Positions 54,901 to 62,639 of a DNA stretch of 64,000 nucleotides are shown in pieces. The first letter of the stretch is position 1. Every line of letters starts with the position of its first letter. Made by a program: the position numbers and the translations under genes. The DNA is from Alphaproteobacteria bacterium (GTDB taxonomy: Bacteria; Pseudomonadota; Alphaproteobacteria; Sphingomonadales; Kordiimonadaceae). The stretch spans positions 58,111 through 122,110 of the forward strand of contig SBGU01000053.1 of assembly GCA_006226495.1 (NCBI GenBank). The letters are read 5' to 3'. Under the pieces are notes generated by a model. The model had not been told where the DNA came from. It worked only from the letters and a program-made list of their open reading frames with translations, and did not search any database.

Positions 54901-55434
54901 TTCCTGGATCGAAGCCGGATAGAGTTCCGGCATGAAGGCGGCCATGAAACTGTGGTCGGCCTGGTGGGGCAGGGTGGAGGATTTACAGCCATGGTCGTCG
55001 CCGGTGATGCACAGCACACCGCCATTTTTGGCCGAACCGGCGGCGTTGCCGTGTTTCATCACGTCCATCGAACGGTCCAGGCCAGGGCCCTTGCCGTACC
55101 ACAGGCCGAAGACGCCGTCATAAAGCGCATCCTTGCGGTTCAGGTCCACCATCTGGGTACCCCAGACGGCGGTGGCGGCCAGGTCTTCGTTAAGACCCGG
55201 TTCGAACTTGATGTGATGTTCCTTGAGAAGCTTGCCCGCGCGCATCAGTTCCTGGTCATAGCCCCCGAGCGGTGAACCGCGGTAACCGGAAATGAAACCA
55301 GCCGTATTGAGGCCGGCGGCTTCGTCGCGCCAGCGCTGAACCATCGGCAGACGCACAAGGGCGTGTGTGCCATTCATGAAGACACGGCCTTCGCGCTGGG
55401 TATATTTGTCCTGCAGCGATACTTTATGGCTCAT
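51952..55434 (-). CDS. Indolepyruvate ferredoxin oxidoreductase, fused subunits
   Basis: A 1160-aa fused alpha-gamma 2-oxoacid oxidoreductase. It oxidatively decarboxylates aryl- or branched-chain 2-oxoacids to acyl-CoA with ferredoxin as acceptor. The N-terminal part holds the pyrimidine domain; the TPP core includes GIGCHIMAI, GGEGVPWIGQAPF and the metal loop GDGTYMHSG. Cys clusters CEGCGDCSVQSNC and CNKDYSCVKGFCP look like iron-sulfur sites, followed by the gamma domain (ILVTGIGGTGVLTVGAILGMAAH). This fused aerobic type is common in Proteobacteria. ATG 55434 follows GGGAGAGAG. It is the promoter-proximal gene before the dehydrogenase, which can supply its 2-oxoacids. Confidence 0.94.
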   Translation of the reverse strand: MSHKVSLQDKYTQREGRVFMNGTHALVRLPMVQRWRDEAAGLNTAGFISGYRGSPLGGYDQELMRAGKLLKEHHIKFEPGLNEDLAATAVWGTQMVDLNRKDALYDGVFGLWYGKGPGLDRSMDVMKHGNAAGSAKNGGVLCITGDDHGCKSSTLPHQADHSFMAAFMPELYPASIQEFVEYGVLGIAMSRFTGTWVGFKATGETVETSGTVDLSREMREIIIPTDFEMPVGGLNIRWPDVWREQDWRLQRYKGFAAHAFARANGIDRVIWDSPNPKFGIITSGKSYQDVRQALYELGVDEEVAKDIGLRLYKVGMPWPLEPEGVRQFCEGLDEVLVVEEKREVIEHQLRWQLYNWKPSVRPTVVGKHDEKDQWLLPPENELDVGIIAQVIAARMAKLYKNPDIQAKLDYFTARKQSTDAYAPEIKRVPYFCSGCPHNSSTKVPEGSRAMAGIGCHIMAINMERHNETFTQMGGEGVPWIGQAPFTREKHMFANLGDGTYMHSGTLAIRQSVAANVNITYKILYNDAVAMTGGQEVEGNLTVPQICAQLKAEGVGRVAIASERPSDYAMIKLPDGVEVHDRSMMMKLQEEFREIEGVTAIIYDQTCAAEKRRRRKRGKMDDPDRRIFINDAVCEGCGDCSVQSNCVSVEPLETEFGRKRQINQSSCNKDYSCVKGFCPSFVSVRGAEPRKSKAGTGPLEGLNLPDLPEPVIPDFDAEFNDYNILVTGIGGTGVLTVGAILGMAAHLDGKESSILDMTGLAQKGGSVLSHVRIARDGDKLRSPRIVTGRTHALLACDSIVAASKDATNILRSDRTAAVINSHLTPVADFVRNKDIDFKQAAVQKQLDDVTRDDARFRIPAQEIASALMGDAIATNTFVLGYAWQKGLIPLSLASIVEAIELNKVAVQTNLRTFYWGRMAAHDLDAVLNILKGSTVDKPKLPETLDEIIDSRVKHLTNYQNAAYADRYKAMVARVRAAEAGIKGGSEALTKAVALNYAKLLAYKDEYEVARLFSTPEFREKLKATFDGKMKLSVHMAPPILPGKDVATGRPRKREFGSWIFSLYRVMAKFKGLRGTAFDIFGYSAERRMERGLIGDYEGTLDVLLKGLSTEKLGLATEIASLPDMIRGFGPVKEDNVAAARKAKDGLMARFVGETPKAMAAE

Positions 55435-55786
55435 AACTCTCTCCCACCACCCCACTCCCGGGGCACTTCATTTGCGCTGATTATGTCACTTAATTCAGGA
55501 AATGAGCTTTCGAAGATTTGGGTTTTTTGCAATGTTGCAAAAGCCTGAGGGGCCAAATTTGAAATTTGTGTACACATGGGCGCAATAATCGCCAAATCGG
55601 CCCTGGGTGCGGCGGGCCTCGTGGCCAATAGCCAGCCTTAAGTCATTCGAAACAAAAAGTATTTTAACGGACGCCATTAATTCGGGCGGCGGTGATTTTC
55701 CGCCCGGTCCATGGTTGTACGTGACAGGAGCCGGCAAACCGTCCTAGAGTGCCGCCTGGGGGTGCTGAAGAGGCGGGACTGCAGTT
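55435..55786. promoter_or_regulatory. 352-bp divergent intergenic region with three adjacent palindromes
   Basis: No gene is seen. It contains TTTTGCAATGTTGCAAAA (55525-55542, perfect 8-bp arms), CAAATTTGAAATTTG (55554-55568, perfect 7-bp arms) and TGTGTACACA (55567-55576, perfect). CATAAT on the minus strand near 55478 may be a -10 for the oxidoreductase operon. TTGAAA (55559) and CAATAA (55583) could serve the rightward gene. The repeats mark this as a regulatory hub, probably controlling the 2-oxoacid oxidoreductase. Confidence 0.5.
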
Positions 55787-56302
55787 ATGGGCTGGACCCT
55801 GACGGAGCTATTGGTGCACGAGGATGCAAACTTCCGGCGCCTGACGGAATTATGGGCCGAATGCCGGACCAAACTGTTGCCGACCCGGCGCCAACTCAGC
55901 TTCATCAAGCTGCTGCCGGTATCAGGCAAGGTTGTGCTCCTGGATATTTCCCAAACCACACCGAAAATCATCTACAGCGGGTCGGACAGTCTGCCGTTTT
56001 TCTATTTTGATCCGCTTGGTGTGTCGCTGATGCAGGCCTTTTCCTACGACACGTTTCAGTCCGTGCTCGCCGCCTTGCCTGAACTCAAGAAAAGACAGGG
56101 ACTTATGATCACCCTGACACGCGAAGGGCAGGGCTATGAGCTCCTGGTGCTGCCGATTGCCGACAGCAAGGGCCATGTGATCCAGGCCGTCTGTATCGGT
56201 GCCGCAAAATCGGAGGATGAGAAGGAAAAAGAGGTCAGGGCCATCGTCTCGAGCCATGATGCCATGAGCTGGAAACCGGTCGACCTGAAGCCCGCCGCAT
56301 AG
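55787..56302 (+). CDS. PAS_5-like single-domain protein
   Basis: A 171-aa protein without membrane segments. The pattern LTELWAECRTKLLPTRRQL, then LPVSGKVVLLDISQTTPKIIYSG, FFYFDPLG and YELLVLPIADSKGHVIQAVCIG resembles the PAS_5 family (single PAS domains common in alphaproteobacteria, often several per genome). No output domain is attached, so it would act through a partner. The C-terminal 30 residues are charged and helical. Its function is unknown; the PAS_5 call rests on pattern similarity. Confidence 0.65.
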   Translation: MGWTLTELLVHEDANFRRLTELWAECRTKLLPTRRQLSFIKLLPVSGKVVLLDISQTTPKIIYSGSDSLPFFYFDPLGVSLMQAFSYDTFQSVLAALPELKKRQGLMITLTREGQGYELLVLPIADSKGHVIQAVCIGAAKSEDEKEKEVRAIVSSHDAMSWKPVDLKPAA

Positions 56303-56304
56303 GC

Positions 56305-56333
56305 AAAAAAAAGCCCCGGGGGCAGGCGGGGCT
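56305..56333 (-). terminator. Rho-independent terminator of ivd
   Basis: On the minus strand AGCCCCG-CCTGCCCC-CGGGGCT is followed by TTTTTTTT. The 7-bp stem plus eight T residues make a strong terminator for the leucine cluster, 30 bp past the ivd stop. It could also help end the convergent PAS-like transcript. Confidence 0.85.
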
Positions 56334-56362
56334 CTCAGTATATCTCTTTTCAATGCAAATAT

Positions 56363-57529
56363 TTAGCGGGTTTCGTTAAACAATTCCCTGCCGATCAGCA
56401 TGCGCCGGATTTCCGATGTGCCGGCACCAATTTCATAAAGCTTCGCATCGCGCCACAGCCGTCCGGTGCCATATTCATTGATATAGCCGTTGCCGCCCAG
56501 CGCCTGAATCGCTTCACCGGCCATCCAGGTGGCTTTTTCGGCGGCATACAGGATGCAGCCGGCCGCGTCCTTGCGGGTGGTCTCACCTCGGTCCGCGGCT
56601 TGTGCCACGGCATAGACATAAGCCCGGGTGGCACCCCATGTGGCATACATGTCGGCGATTTTTCCCTGCATAAGCTGGAAGGTACCAATCGGTTGACCAA
56701 ATTGTTTGCGTTCGTGAACATAGGGGATGACGATATCGAGGCAGGCGCGCATGATGCCCAAGGGGCCGCCCGAGAGCACCAGGCGCTCATAATCCAGGCC
56801 CGACATCAGGATTTTCACGCCATCGCCTTGATTGCCAACGAGATTTTCGAACGGCACAAAACAGTCCTCGAACACCAGCTCGCAGGTGTTGGAGCCGCGC
56901 ATGCCCAGCTTGTCCAGCTTCTGCGCGGTGGTGAAACCCTTCATGCCCTTCTCGATGAGGAAGGCCGAGATACCGCGCGGGCCGGCATCCATGTCGGTTT
57001 TGGCATAAACCAAAAGCACGTCGGCGTCGGGGCCGTTGGTGATCCACATCTTGTTGCCATTGAGCACAAAACCTTCGTTGGTCTGGTCCGCGCGCAGGCG
57101 CATCGAGACCACGTCCGAGCCCGCACCGGGTTCGGACATCGCCAGCGCCCCCACATGTTCACCCGAGATAAGCTTCGGAAGATACTTGGTTTTTTGCGCT
57201 TCGTTTGCGTTCCGGTGGATCTGGTTGATGCACAGGTTTGAGTGCGCGCCATAGCTGAGCGCAACGGCGGCCGAGGCGCGGCTGAGTTCTTCCATGGCAA
57301 TCACATGGGCCAGGTACCCCATGTCCGAACCGCCATATTCGGTAGGCGCGGTCATGCCCAGAAGGCCGAGGTCACCCATCTTCTGCCACAGGTCCATCGG
57401 AAATTGGTTCGTGGAATCAATCTCTTGCGCGCGCGGGGCGATTTCATCGGCGGCAAATCGGGCCACCATGTCGCGCAGCATGTCGATCTCTTCGCCGTGA
57501 TTGAACTTCAGATGTGAAAACTCGAACAT
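56363..57529 (-). CDS. ivd: Isovaleryl-CoA dehydrogenase
   Basis: A 388-aa FAD acyl-CoA dehydrogenase that oxidises isovaleryl-CoA to 3-methylcrotonyl-CoA in leucine catabolism. [32 protein letters not shown] and the catalytic-base region [18 protein letters not shown] are diagnostic: in isovaleryl-CoA dehydrogenase the base Glu sits in this GLDxERxVLxGGPLG stretch rather than at the C-terminal site. C-terminal [29 protein letters not shown] is typical. ATG 57529 has GAGGGA upstream. Last gene of the leftward liu cluster. Confidence 0.96.
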   Translation of the reverse strand: MFEFSHLKFNHGEEIDMLRDMVARFAADEIAPRAQEIDSTNQFPMDLWQKMGDLGLLGMTAPTEYGGSDMGYLAHVIAMEELSRASAAVALSYGAHSNLCINQIHRNANEAQKTKYLPKLISGEHVGALAMSEPGAGSDVVSMRLRADQTNEGFVLNGNKMWITNGPDADVLLVYAKTDMDAGPRGISAFLIEKGMKGFTTAQKLDKLGMRGSNTCELVFEDCFVPFENLVGNQGDGVKILMSGLDYERLVLSGGPLGIMRACLDIVIPYVHERKQFGQPIGTFQLMQGKIADMYATWGATRAYVYAVAQAADRGETTRKDAAGCILYAAEKATWMAGEAIQALGGNGYINEYGTGRLWRDAKLYEIGAGTSEIRRMLIGRELFNETR

Positions 57530-57563
57530 GTGCAATGTCCCTCAAGGTATTGTTATTGCTTGT

Positions 57564-59585
57564 TTATTCCTGGTCTTCGATGCTCAGGAGCACCGCGCCG
57601 CCCGCAACCTGGGTGCCGGCGGCCACACCGAGGCCGGCGACGGTGCCGGCGCGCGGTGCGGTGATGGTCTGTTCCATTTTCATGGCTTCCATGATCAGGA
57701 GCGGCTGGCCCTTTTCGACGGCATCGCCGTTTTTCACCTTTATTTCCAGTATCTTGCCGGGCATGGGCGAGACGATGGTGCCGGGGCCTTCCATCTCGTC
57801 ATCCAGCCCGCCATCGCGGGCGTGGCGCTTGACCACCATGGTGCGGTCGGTCGTGACCAGGGTGACTTGGTCACTGTTCACCTCACTGAACAGCCGGGTG
57901 CGCCCGCTCTCGCTCTCAACGTGTAAAATTGTGTCGTATTGTGCAACAGAACGGGCCGAAACGGTTCCTGAAACTGTTGCATCTGCAACAGAAGCCACCA
58001 ATCCGGCGTCCGAATGCAACAGTTCGACCGTCACCAGGCTGCCATCGGCACCATCGAACAGCATTTTTTCACTGGCCGGCAATCCGAGGCGGAAATTGTC
58101 CATCGCCGACCAGGGATCGCTGTCCGTGCCCCCCGCCTGCCGGTTGGCCACCACTGCGAGGGCGGCAAGCGCATAATCCGCGCCCGAAAGCTCGGGTTTG
58201 TGCAAGAGGGTATCGGCATGGGCTTCGATGAAACCGGTATGCACATCGCCCGCGCGGAAATCGGGTTCCCTGAGCGCGGCCAGAAGGAAATCGCGGTTGG
58301 TGGCAAGGCCCGACACCGGGGTCTGGGCCACAAGGTCAATGAGCGCGTCGATGGCGGCTTCGCGGTCCTGGCCCCAGGCGATCAGCTTGCCGATCATCGG
58401 GTCATAATGGATCGAGACCGCATCACCCGCGCGCACGCCGGCGTCGATGCGCTGGCCGGGGCCCATGTCGGCAAACGGGTCAAACAGCCCGATGGTGCCA
58501 ATCGACGGCAGGAAACCGCCATAGGGGTCTTCGGCATAAAGGCGCACTTCAACCGCATGGCCATCGGCCAGAAGTTCGATCTCGTCCTGCGAAAGCGGCA
58601 GGTTTTTGCCCTCTGCCACCATGATCTGCCATTCCACCAGGTCCTGGCCGGTGATCATTTCGGTGACCGGGTGTTCCACCTGCAGCCGGGTGTTCATTTC
58701 CATGAAATAGAAGGGCGCATCATCGATGCCGTTCGCGACATCGACGATGAATTCCACCGTGCCCGCACCCACATACCCGATGGCTTCGGCGGCCTTCACG
58801 GCGGCTTCGCCCATGGCGCGGCGCATGTCGGCGCTCATGCCGGGGGCAGGGGCTTCCTCGACCACCTTCTGGTGCCGGCGCTGCAGGGAACAGTCGCGCT
58901 CGAACAGATGCACGGCATGGCCGGCTTCGTCGCCGAACACCTGCATTTCGATGTGGCGGGGCTTTTCGATCAGTTTTTCGATGAGCAAGGTACCGTCGCC
59001 AAAGCTGTTTTCGCCCTCGCGTTTTGCGCCTTCGATGGCGGCCTTGATCTCGGATGCGCCAAACACCTTGCGCATGCCCTTGCCGCCACCGCCGGCCACG
59101 GCCTTGATCAGGACCGGATAACCGATGCGGTCGGCTTCGGTCGCCAGGGTTTCCAGCGACTGGTCGTCGCCATGATAGCCCGGCACCACGGGCACGCCCG
59201 CGTCTTCCATCAGCTTCTTGGCGGCACCCTTCAGCGCCATGGCGCGCATGGATGCGGCCTTGGGGCCGAGGAAGGTGATGCCGGCATCGGCCAGCGCTTC
59301 GGCAAAAGCGGGGTTTTCCGACAGGAAACCATAACCCGGATGCACGGCATCGGCGCCGGTTTTGCGGCAGGCATCGACGATCCTGGCGGCGACCAGATAA
59401 CTTTCGCGCGCAGGCGCGGCTCCAATGAACACGGCTTCATCGGCCATGGCCACATGCAGGGCACCCCTGTCAGCGTCCGAATAAACGGCGACGGTCTTGA
59501 TGCCAAGGCGCTGGCAGGTGGCCATCACCCGGCAGGCGATTTCGCCCCGGTTCGCGACCAGTAGCTTGCGGATACGGCGGGTCAT
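57564..59585 (-). CDS. mccA: Methylcrotonyl-CoA carboxylase, biotin-containing alpha subunit
   Basis: A 673-aa subunit: biotin carboxylase (KLLVANRGEIACRV at the N-terminus, VAGGGGKGMRKV ATP loop, EMNTRLQVEHPVTE catalytic block), a BT linker domain, and a biotin-carrier domain with biotinyl Lys636 in MEAMKME. Its sister subunit is encoded at 61032. Together they carboxylate 3-methylcrotonyl-CoA to 3-methylglutaconyl-CoA. The linker region contains four copies of the octamer TGCAACAG/CTGTTGCA (57942-58022). ATG 59585 overlaps the liuC stop (ATGA). Assignment as mccA rather than pccA rests on the neighbours ivd, liuC and mccB. Confidence 0.95.
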   Translation of the reverse strand: MTRRIRKLLVANRGEIACRVMATCQRLGIKTVAVYSDADRGALHVAMADEAVFIGAAPARESYLVAARIVDACRKTGADAVHPGYGFLSENPAFAEALADAGITFLGPKAASMRAMALKGAAKKLMEDAGVPVVPGYHGDDQSLETLATEADRIGYPVLIKAVAGGGGKGMRKVFGASEIKAAIEGAKREGENSFGDGTLLIEKLIEKPRHIEMQVFGDEAGHAVHLFERDCSLQRRHQKVVEEAPAPGMSADMRRAMGEAAVKAAEAIGYVGAGTVEFIVDVANGIDDAPFYFMEMNTRLQVEHPVTEMITGQDLVEWQIMVAEGKNLPLSQDEIELLADGHAVEVRLYAEDPYGGFLPSIGTIGLFDPFADMGPGQRIDAGVRAGDAVSIHYDPMIGKLIAWGQDREAAIDALIDLVAQTPVSGLATNRDFLLAALREPDFRAGDVHTGFIEAHADTLLHKPELSGADYALAALAVVANRQAGGTDSDPWSAMDNFRLGLPASEKMLFDGADGSLVTVELLHSDAGLVASVADATVSGTVSARSVAQYDTILHVESESGRTRLFSEVNSDQVTLVTTDRTMVVKRHARDGGLDDEMEGPGTIVSPMPGKILEIKVKNGDAVEKGQPLLIMEAMKMEQTITAPRAGTVAGLGVAAGTQVAGGAVLLSIEDQE

Positions 59586-60379
59586 TGGCCAACGCTCCAT
59601 TCCGGTTTGCGTTTTTCCAGGAAGGCGGACAGGCCTTCGCGGCCCTCGACATTGGCGCGGCGCGCGGCGATGCGGCTGGCGGTATCGTCCCTCAGTTCCG
59701 CGGTGATCGGCTGGCCGGATACGAACCCGATCAGGTCCTTGGCGTCGCGCTGGGCGCCGGGGGCGCCTGCCAGGATATTCTTGATCATGATATGGGCGAG
59801 GCTGAAGGCATCCTGCAGCGACGGTGCCAGTTCATGCACCAGGCCGATGCGCCGGGCTTCATCCGCCGAAAACCGCTCGGCGGTCAGGAAATAGCGGCGC
59901 GCCGCGCGTTCGCCGATCGCGGCCACCACATAGGGCGAAATGGTCGCGGGCGTCAGGCCCAGCCGCACTTCCGAGAGCGAAAAGGCCGCACCGTCGACCG
60001 CGATCGCGATATCGCAGCAGGCTACAAGGCCGACACCCCCGCCGAAGGTGGCGCCGTTCACGATGGCAATGGTTGGCTTGGGGCAACCATTCAGGGTCGC
60101 AAGCATTTCCGACAGCCGGAGGGCGTCGGCCTTGTTCTGTTCATCGGTATAATGGGCAGCGGCCTTCATCCAGTTGAGGTCCGCGCCCGCCGAAAAGCTT
60201 TTGCCGGCGCCCGTCAGCACGATGGCGCGCACACTGTCGTCTGCCGAAAGGCGCTTGAAGGCGCTGTTCAGTTCCCAGATCAGGTCGTCGTTGAAGGCAT
60301 TGTGCACACCCGCCCGGTTGAGGGTGACGGTGGCAACGCCGCGGTCATCGATACTGGTCAGCAAAACGTCGGTTGTCAT
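59582..60379 (-). CDS. liuC: Methylglutaconyl-CoA hydratase (enoyl-CoA hydratase family)
   Basis: A 265-aa crotonase-fold enzyme. The oxyanion-hole segments are GAGKSFSAGADLNWMK (about 59-74) and NGATFGGGVGLVACCDIAIA (about 107-126). SADLNWMK and EVRLGLTPATISPYVV are typical of methylglutaconyl-CoA hydratase, which makes HMG-CoA in leucine catabolism. It overlaps mccA by 4 bp. On the other side the 652-bp REP array separates it from mccB. No HMG-CoA lyase gene (liuE) is in the window. Confidence 0.92.
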   Translation of the reverse strand: MTTDVLLTSIDDRGVATVTLNRAGVHNAFNDDLIWELNSAFKRLSADDSVRAIVLTGAGKSFSAGADLNWMKAAAHYTDEQNKADALRLSEMLATLNGCPKPTIAIVNGATFGGGVGLVACCDIAIAVDGAAFSLSEVRLGLTPATISPYVVAAIGERAARRYFLTAERFSADEARRIGLVHELAPSLQDAFSLAHIMIKNILAGAPGAQRDAKDLIGFVSGQPITAELRDDTASRIAARRANVEGREGLSAFLEKRKPEWSVGQ

Positions 60380-60458
60380 GATCTCGTCTCTTCAACTGTC
60401 CCTGCCGGGGTGGTCATATTCTTTGGCATCTGCGCCTCTGTGCCCTGCTTCACCCCAG

Positions 60459-60992
60459 CCGTTCGCCCTGAGCTTGTCGAAGGGCAGGATGCCGCGCTCT
60501 GGGTCAGACCCGGCCCTTCGGTCCTGGGCTTCGACAGGCTCAGCCCGAACGGGGTTGGGGCTGCCTGCACCGCTATGTCCCGTTTTATTTTTGCCGTTCG
60601 CTCTGAGCTTGTCGAAGGGCAGGATGCAGCGCTCTGGGTCAGACCCGGCCCCTCGATCCTGGGCTTCGACAGGCTCAGCCCGAACGGGGTGGGGGCTGTC
60701 TGCACCACTGTGTCCGGTTTTATTTTTGCCGTTCGCTCTGGCCTATCGTGGCTGACTTCCATCGTTCGCCCTGAGCTTGTCGAAGGGCAGGATGTCGCGC
60801 TCTGTGGCTGACCCGGCCCTTTGGTCCCGGGCTTCGACAGGCTCAGCCCGAACGGGGTGGGGGCTGTCTGCACCGCTATGTCCCGTTTTATTTTTGCCGT
60901 TCGCCCTGAGCTTGTCGAAGGGCAGGATGCCGCGCTCTGGGTCAGACCCGGCCCCTTGATCCTGGGCTTCGACAGGCTCAGCCCGAACGGGG
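60459..60992. repeat. Four-unit REP/REPIN array between mccB and liuC
   Basis: Four forward REP copies (CGTTCGCCCTGAGCTTGTCG core, starting at 60460, 60595, 60763 and 60898) alternate with four inverted copies (GCTTCGACAGGCTCAGCCCG core, near 60529, 60664, 60831 and 60967). Each pair can fold into a long hairpin. Unit spacing is 135, 168 and 135 bp. The 33-bp excess includes a truncated forward copy near 60728. Spacers are also near-identical (GGATGCCGCGCTCTGGGTCAG-like), so tandem duplication, not repeated insertion, made the array. It fills most of the 652 bp between liuC and mccB, where I see no gene. Confidence 0.9.
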
Positions 60993-61031
60993 GGAGGGGC
61001 CGGAATGGGGTAAGGCTCATCATCGGCACCT

Positions 61032-62639
61032 TTACATCCGGAACACGCCGAACCGGGTCGGCTCTATGGGGGCATTCATGCTGGCGGACAGGGCAAGGCC
61101 CAGCACGCGGCGGGTGTCCGCCGGGTCGATCACGCCGTCGTCCCACAGGCGGGCGCTGGCATAATAGGGGTGGCCCTGTTCTTCATACTGGTCGCGGATC
61201 GGCGCCTTGAAGGCTTCTTCCTCGTCCGGCGTCCAGTCCTGGCCGCGGGCTTCCATGCCGTCGCGTTTCACGGTCGCCAGCACGCTGGCCGCCTGTTCGC
61301 CGCCCATCACGGAAATGCGCGCGTTCGGCCACATCCACAGGAAACGGGGCGAATAGGCGCGGCCGCACATGCCATAGTTGCCGGCGCCGAAACTGCCGCC
61401 GATCAGGATGGTGAATTTGGGCACATTGGCGCAGGCCACGGCGGTCACCATTTTGGCACCGTCGCGGGCGATGCCGCCGTTTTCGTATTTCCGCCCGACC
61501 ATGAAGCCGGTGATATTCTGCAGGAACACCAGGGGGATGCCGCGCTGGGCGCACAGTTCGACAAAATGCGCGCCCTTGAGCGCACTTTCCGAAAACAGCA
61601 CACCATTGTTGGCAACAATACCCACCGGGAAACCATGGATATGGGCAAAACCGCACACCAGGGTTTCACCATACAGCTTCTTGAACTCGTCAAATTCGCT
61701 GCCGTCGACAATGCGGGCGATCACCTCGCGCACATCGTAGGGCTGGCGCGTGTCTTTGGGGATAACGCCGTAGATTTCCTTCGGGTCATATTTGGGGGCG
61801 ACGGGGGCGCGCATCTTCACCGGCACTTGCTTTTGCCGGTTCAGGTTGCCGACAATGCGGCGCGCAAGGCCAAGGGCCTGATGGTCGTCCTTGGCCAGAT
61901 GGTCCACGACACCCGAGATGCGGGCATGCACGTCGCCGCCACCCAGGTCTTCGGCGGATACCACTTCACCGGTTGCGGCCTTCACAAGCGGTGGGCCCCC
62001 CAGGAAGATGGTGCCCTGTTTCTGCACGATGATGCTTTCGTCCGCCATGGCCGGCACATAGGCGCCGCCCGCGGTGCAACTGCCCATCACCACCGCAACC
62101 TGCGGGATGCCTTCGGCAGACAGGGTCGCCTGATTATAGAAGATGCGGCCAAAATGGTCGCGGTCCGGGAACACCTCGTCCTGGTTGGGCAGGTTGGCGC
62201 CGCCGCTGTCGACCAGATAGACGCAGGGCAGCTTGTTTTCGCGGGCGATTTCCTGCGCGCGCAGGTGTTTTTTCACGGTCACCGGATAATAGGTGCCGCC
62301 TTTCACCGTGGCGTCGTTGCAGACGATCATGCATTCGGTGCCGGCAATGCGGCCGATGCCGGTGATGATGCCGGCCGCCGAAATGCTGTCGCCATACATG
62401 CCATGGGCGGCCAGTTGGCTCAGCTCCAGGAACGGGCTGCCGGGGTCCAGCAAGGTGTTCACCCGGTCGCGCGGCAGCAGTTTGCCGCGGGACAGGTGTT
62501 TTTCCCGCGCATGTTCCGGCCCGCCAAGGGCGATGTCGGCCAGGGTGGCCTTCAGGTCGTCGACCTGGGCCTGCATATGGGCGGCATTCTGTTCAAAATC
62601 GGCGCTGCCGGGCTGGACAGCCGAATGAAGGATGGTCAT
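61032..62639 (-). CDS. mccB: Methylcrotonyl-CoA carboxylase, carboxyltransferase beta subunit
   Basis: A 535-aa carboxyltransferase. The crotonase-like halves show [60 protein letters not shown], and in the second half [35 protein letters not shown] and [32 protein letters not shown] and NITGFMVG mark the methylcrotonyl-CoA type. It transfers CO2 from biotin on MccA. ATG 62639 gives the family N-terminus (MTILHSAV); the frame stays open far upstream but that stretch is noncoding and overlaps the LysR gene. First gene of the leftward liu cluster. Confidence 0.96.
   Translation of the reverse strand: MTILHSAVQPGSADFEQNAAHMQAQVDDLKATLADIALGGPEHAREKHLSRGKLLPRDRVNTLLDPGSPFLELSQLAAHGMYGDSISAAGIITGIGRIAGTECMIVCNDATVKGGTYYPVTVKKHLRAQEIARENKLPCVYLVDSGGANLPNQDEVFPDRDHFGRIFYNQATLSAEGIPQVAVVMGSCTAGGAYVPAMADESIIVQKQGTIFLGGPPLVKAATGEVVSAEDLGGGDVHARISGVVDHLAKDDHQALGLARRIVGNLNRQKQVPVKMRAPVAPKYDPKEIYGVIPKDTRQPYDVREVIARIVDGSEFDEFKKLYGETLVCGFAHIHGFPVGIVANNGVLFSESALKGAHFVELCAQRGIPLVFLQNITGFMVGRKYENGGIARDGAKMVTAVACANVPKFTILIGGSFGAGNYGMCGRAYSPRFLWMWPNARISVMGGEQAASVLATVKRDGMEARGQDWTPDEEEAFKAPIRDQYEEQGHPYYASARLWDDGVIDPADTRRVLGLALSASMNAPIEPTRFGVFRM

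Noticed and set aside
52336..55275. A 979-codon open frame antisense to the indolepyruvate oxidoreductase gene
   Set aside because: The opposite strand carries unmistakable enzyme motifs. The antisense product has shadow composition (His, Arg, Gly, Phe) and no recognisable fold.
60459..60992. CRISPR array
   Set aside because: Repeats alternate in orientation, spacers are near-identical rather than unique, unit length is 135 bp, and there are no cas genes.
60376..61146. Open frames through the REP array as a repeat protein
   Set aside because: The repeated peptide follows from the nucleotide repeats. The frame runs into mccB, and REP palindromes of this core are common intergenic elements. 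Kept only as a finding to check.
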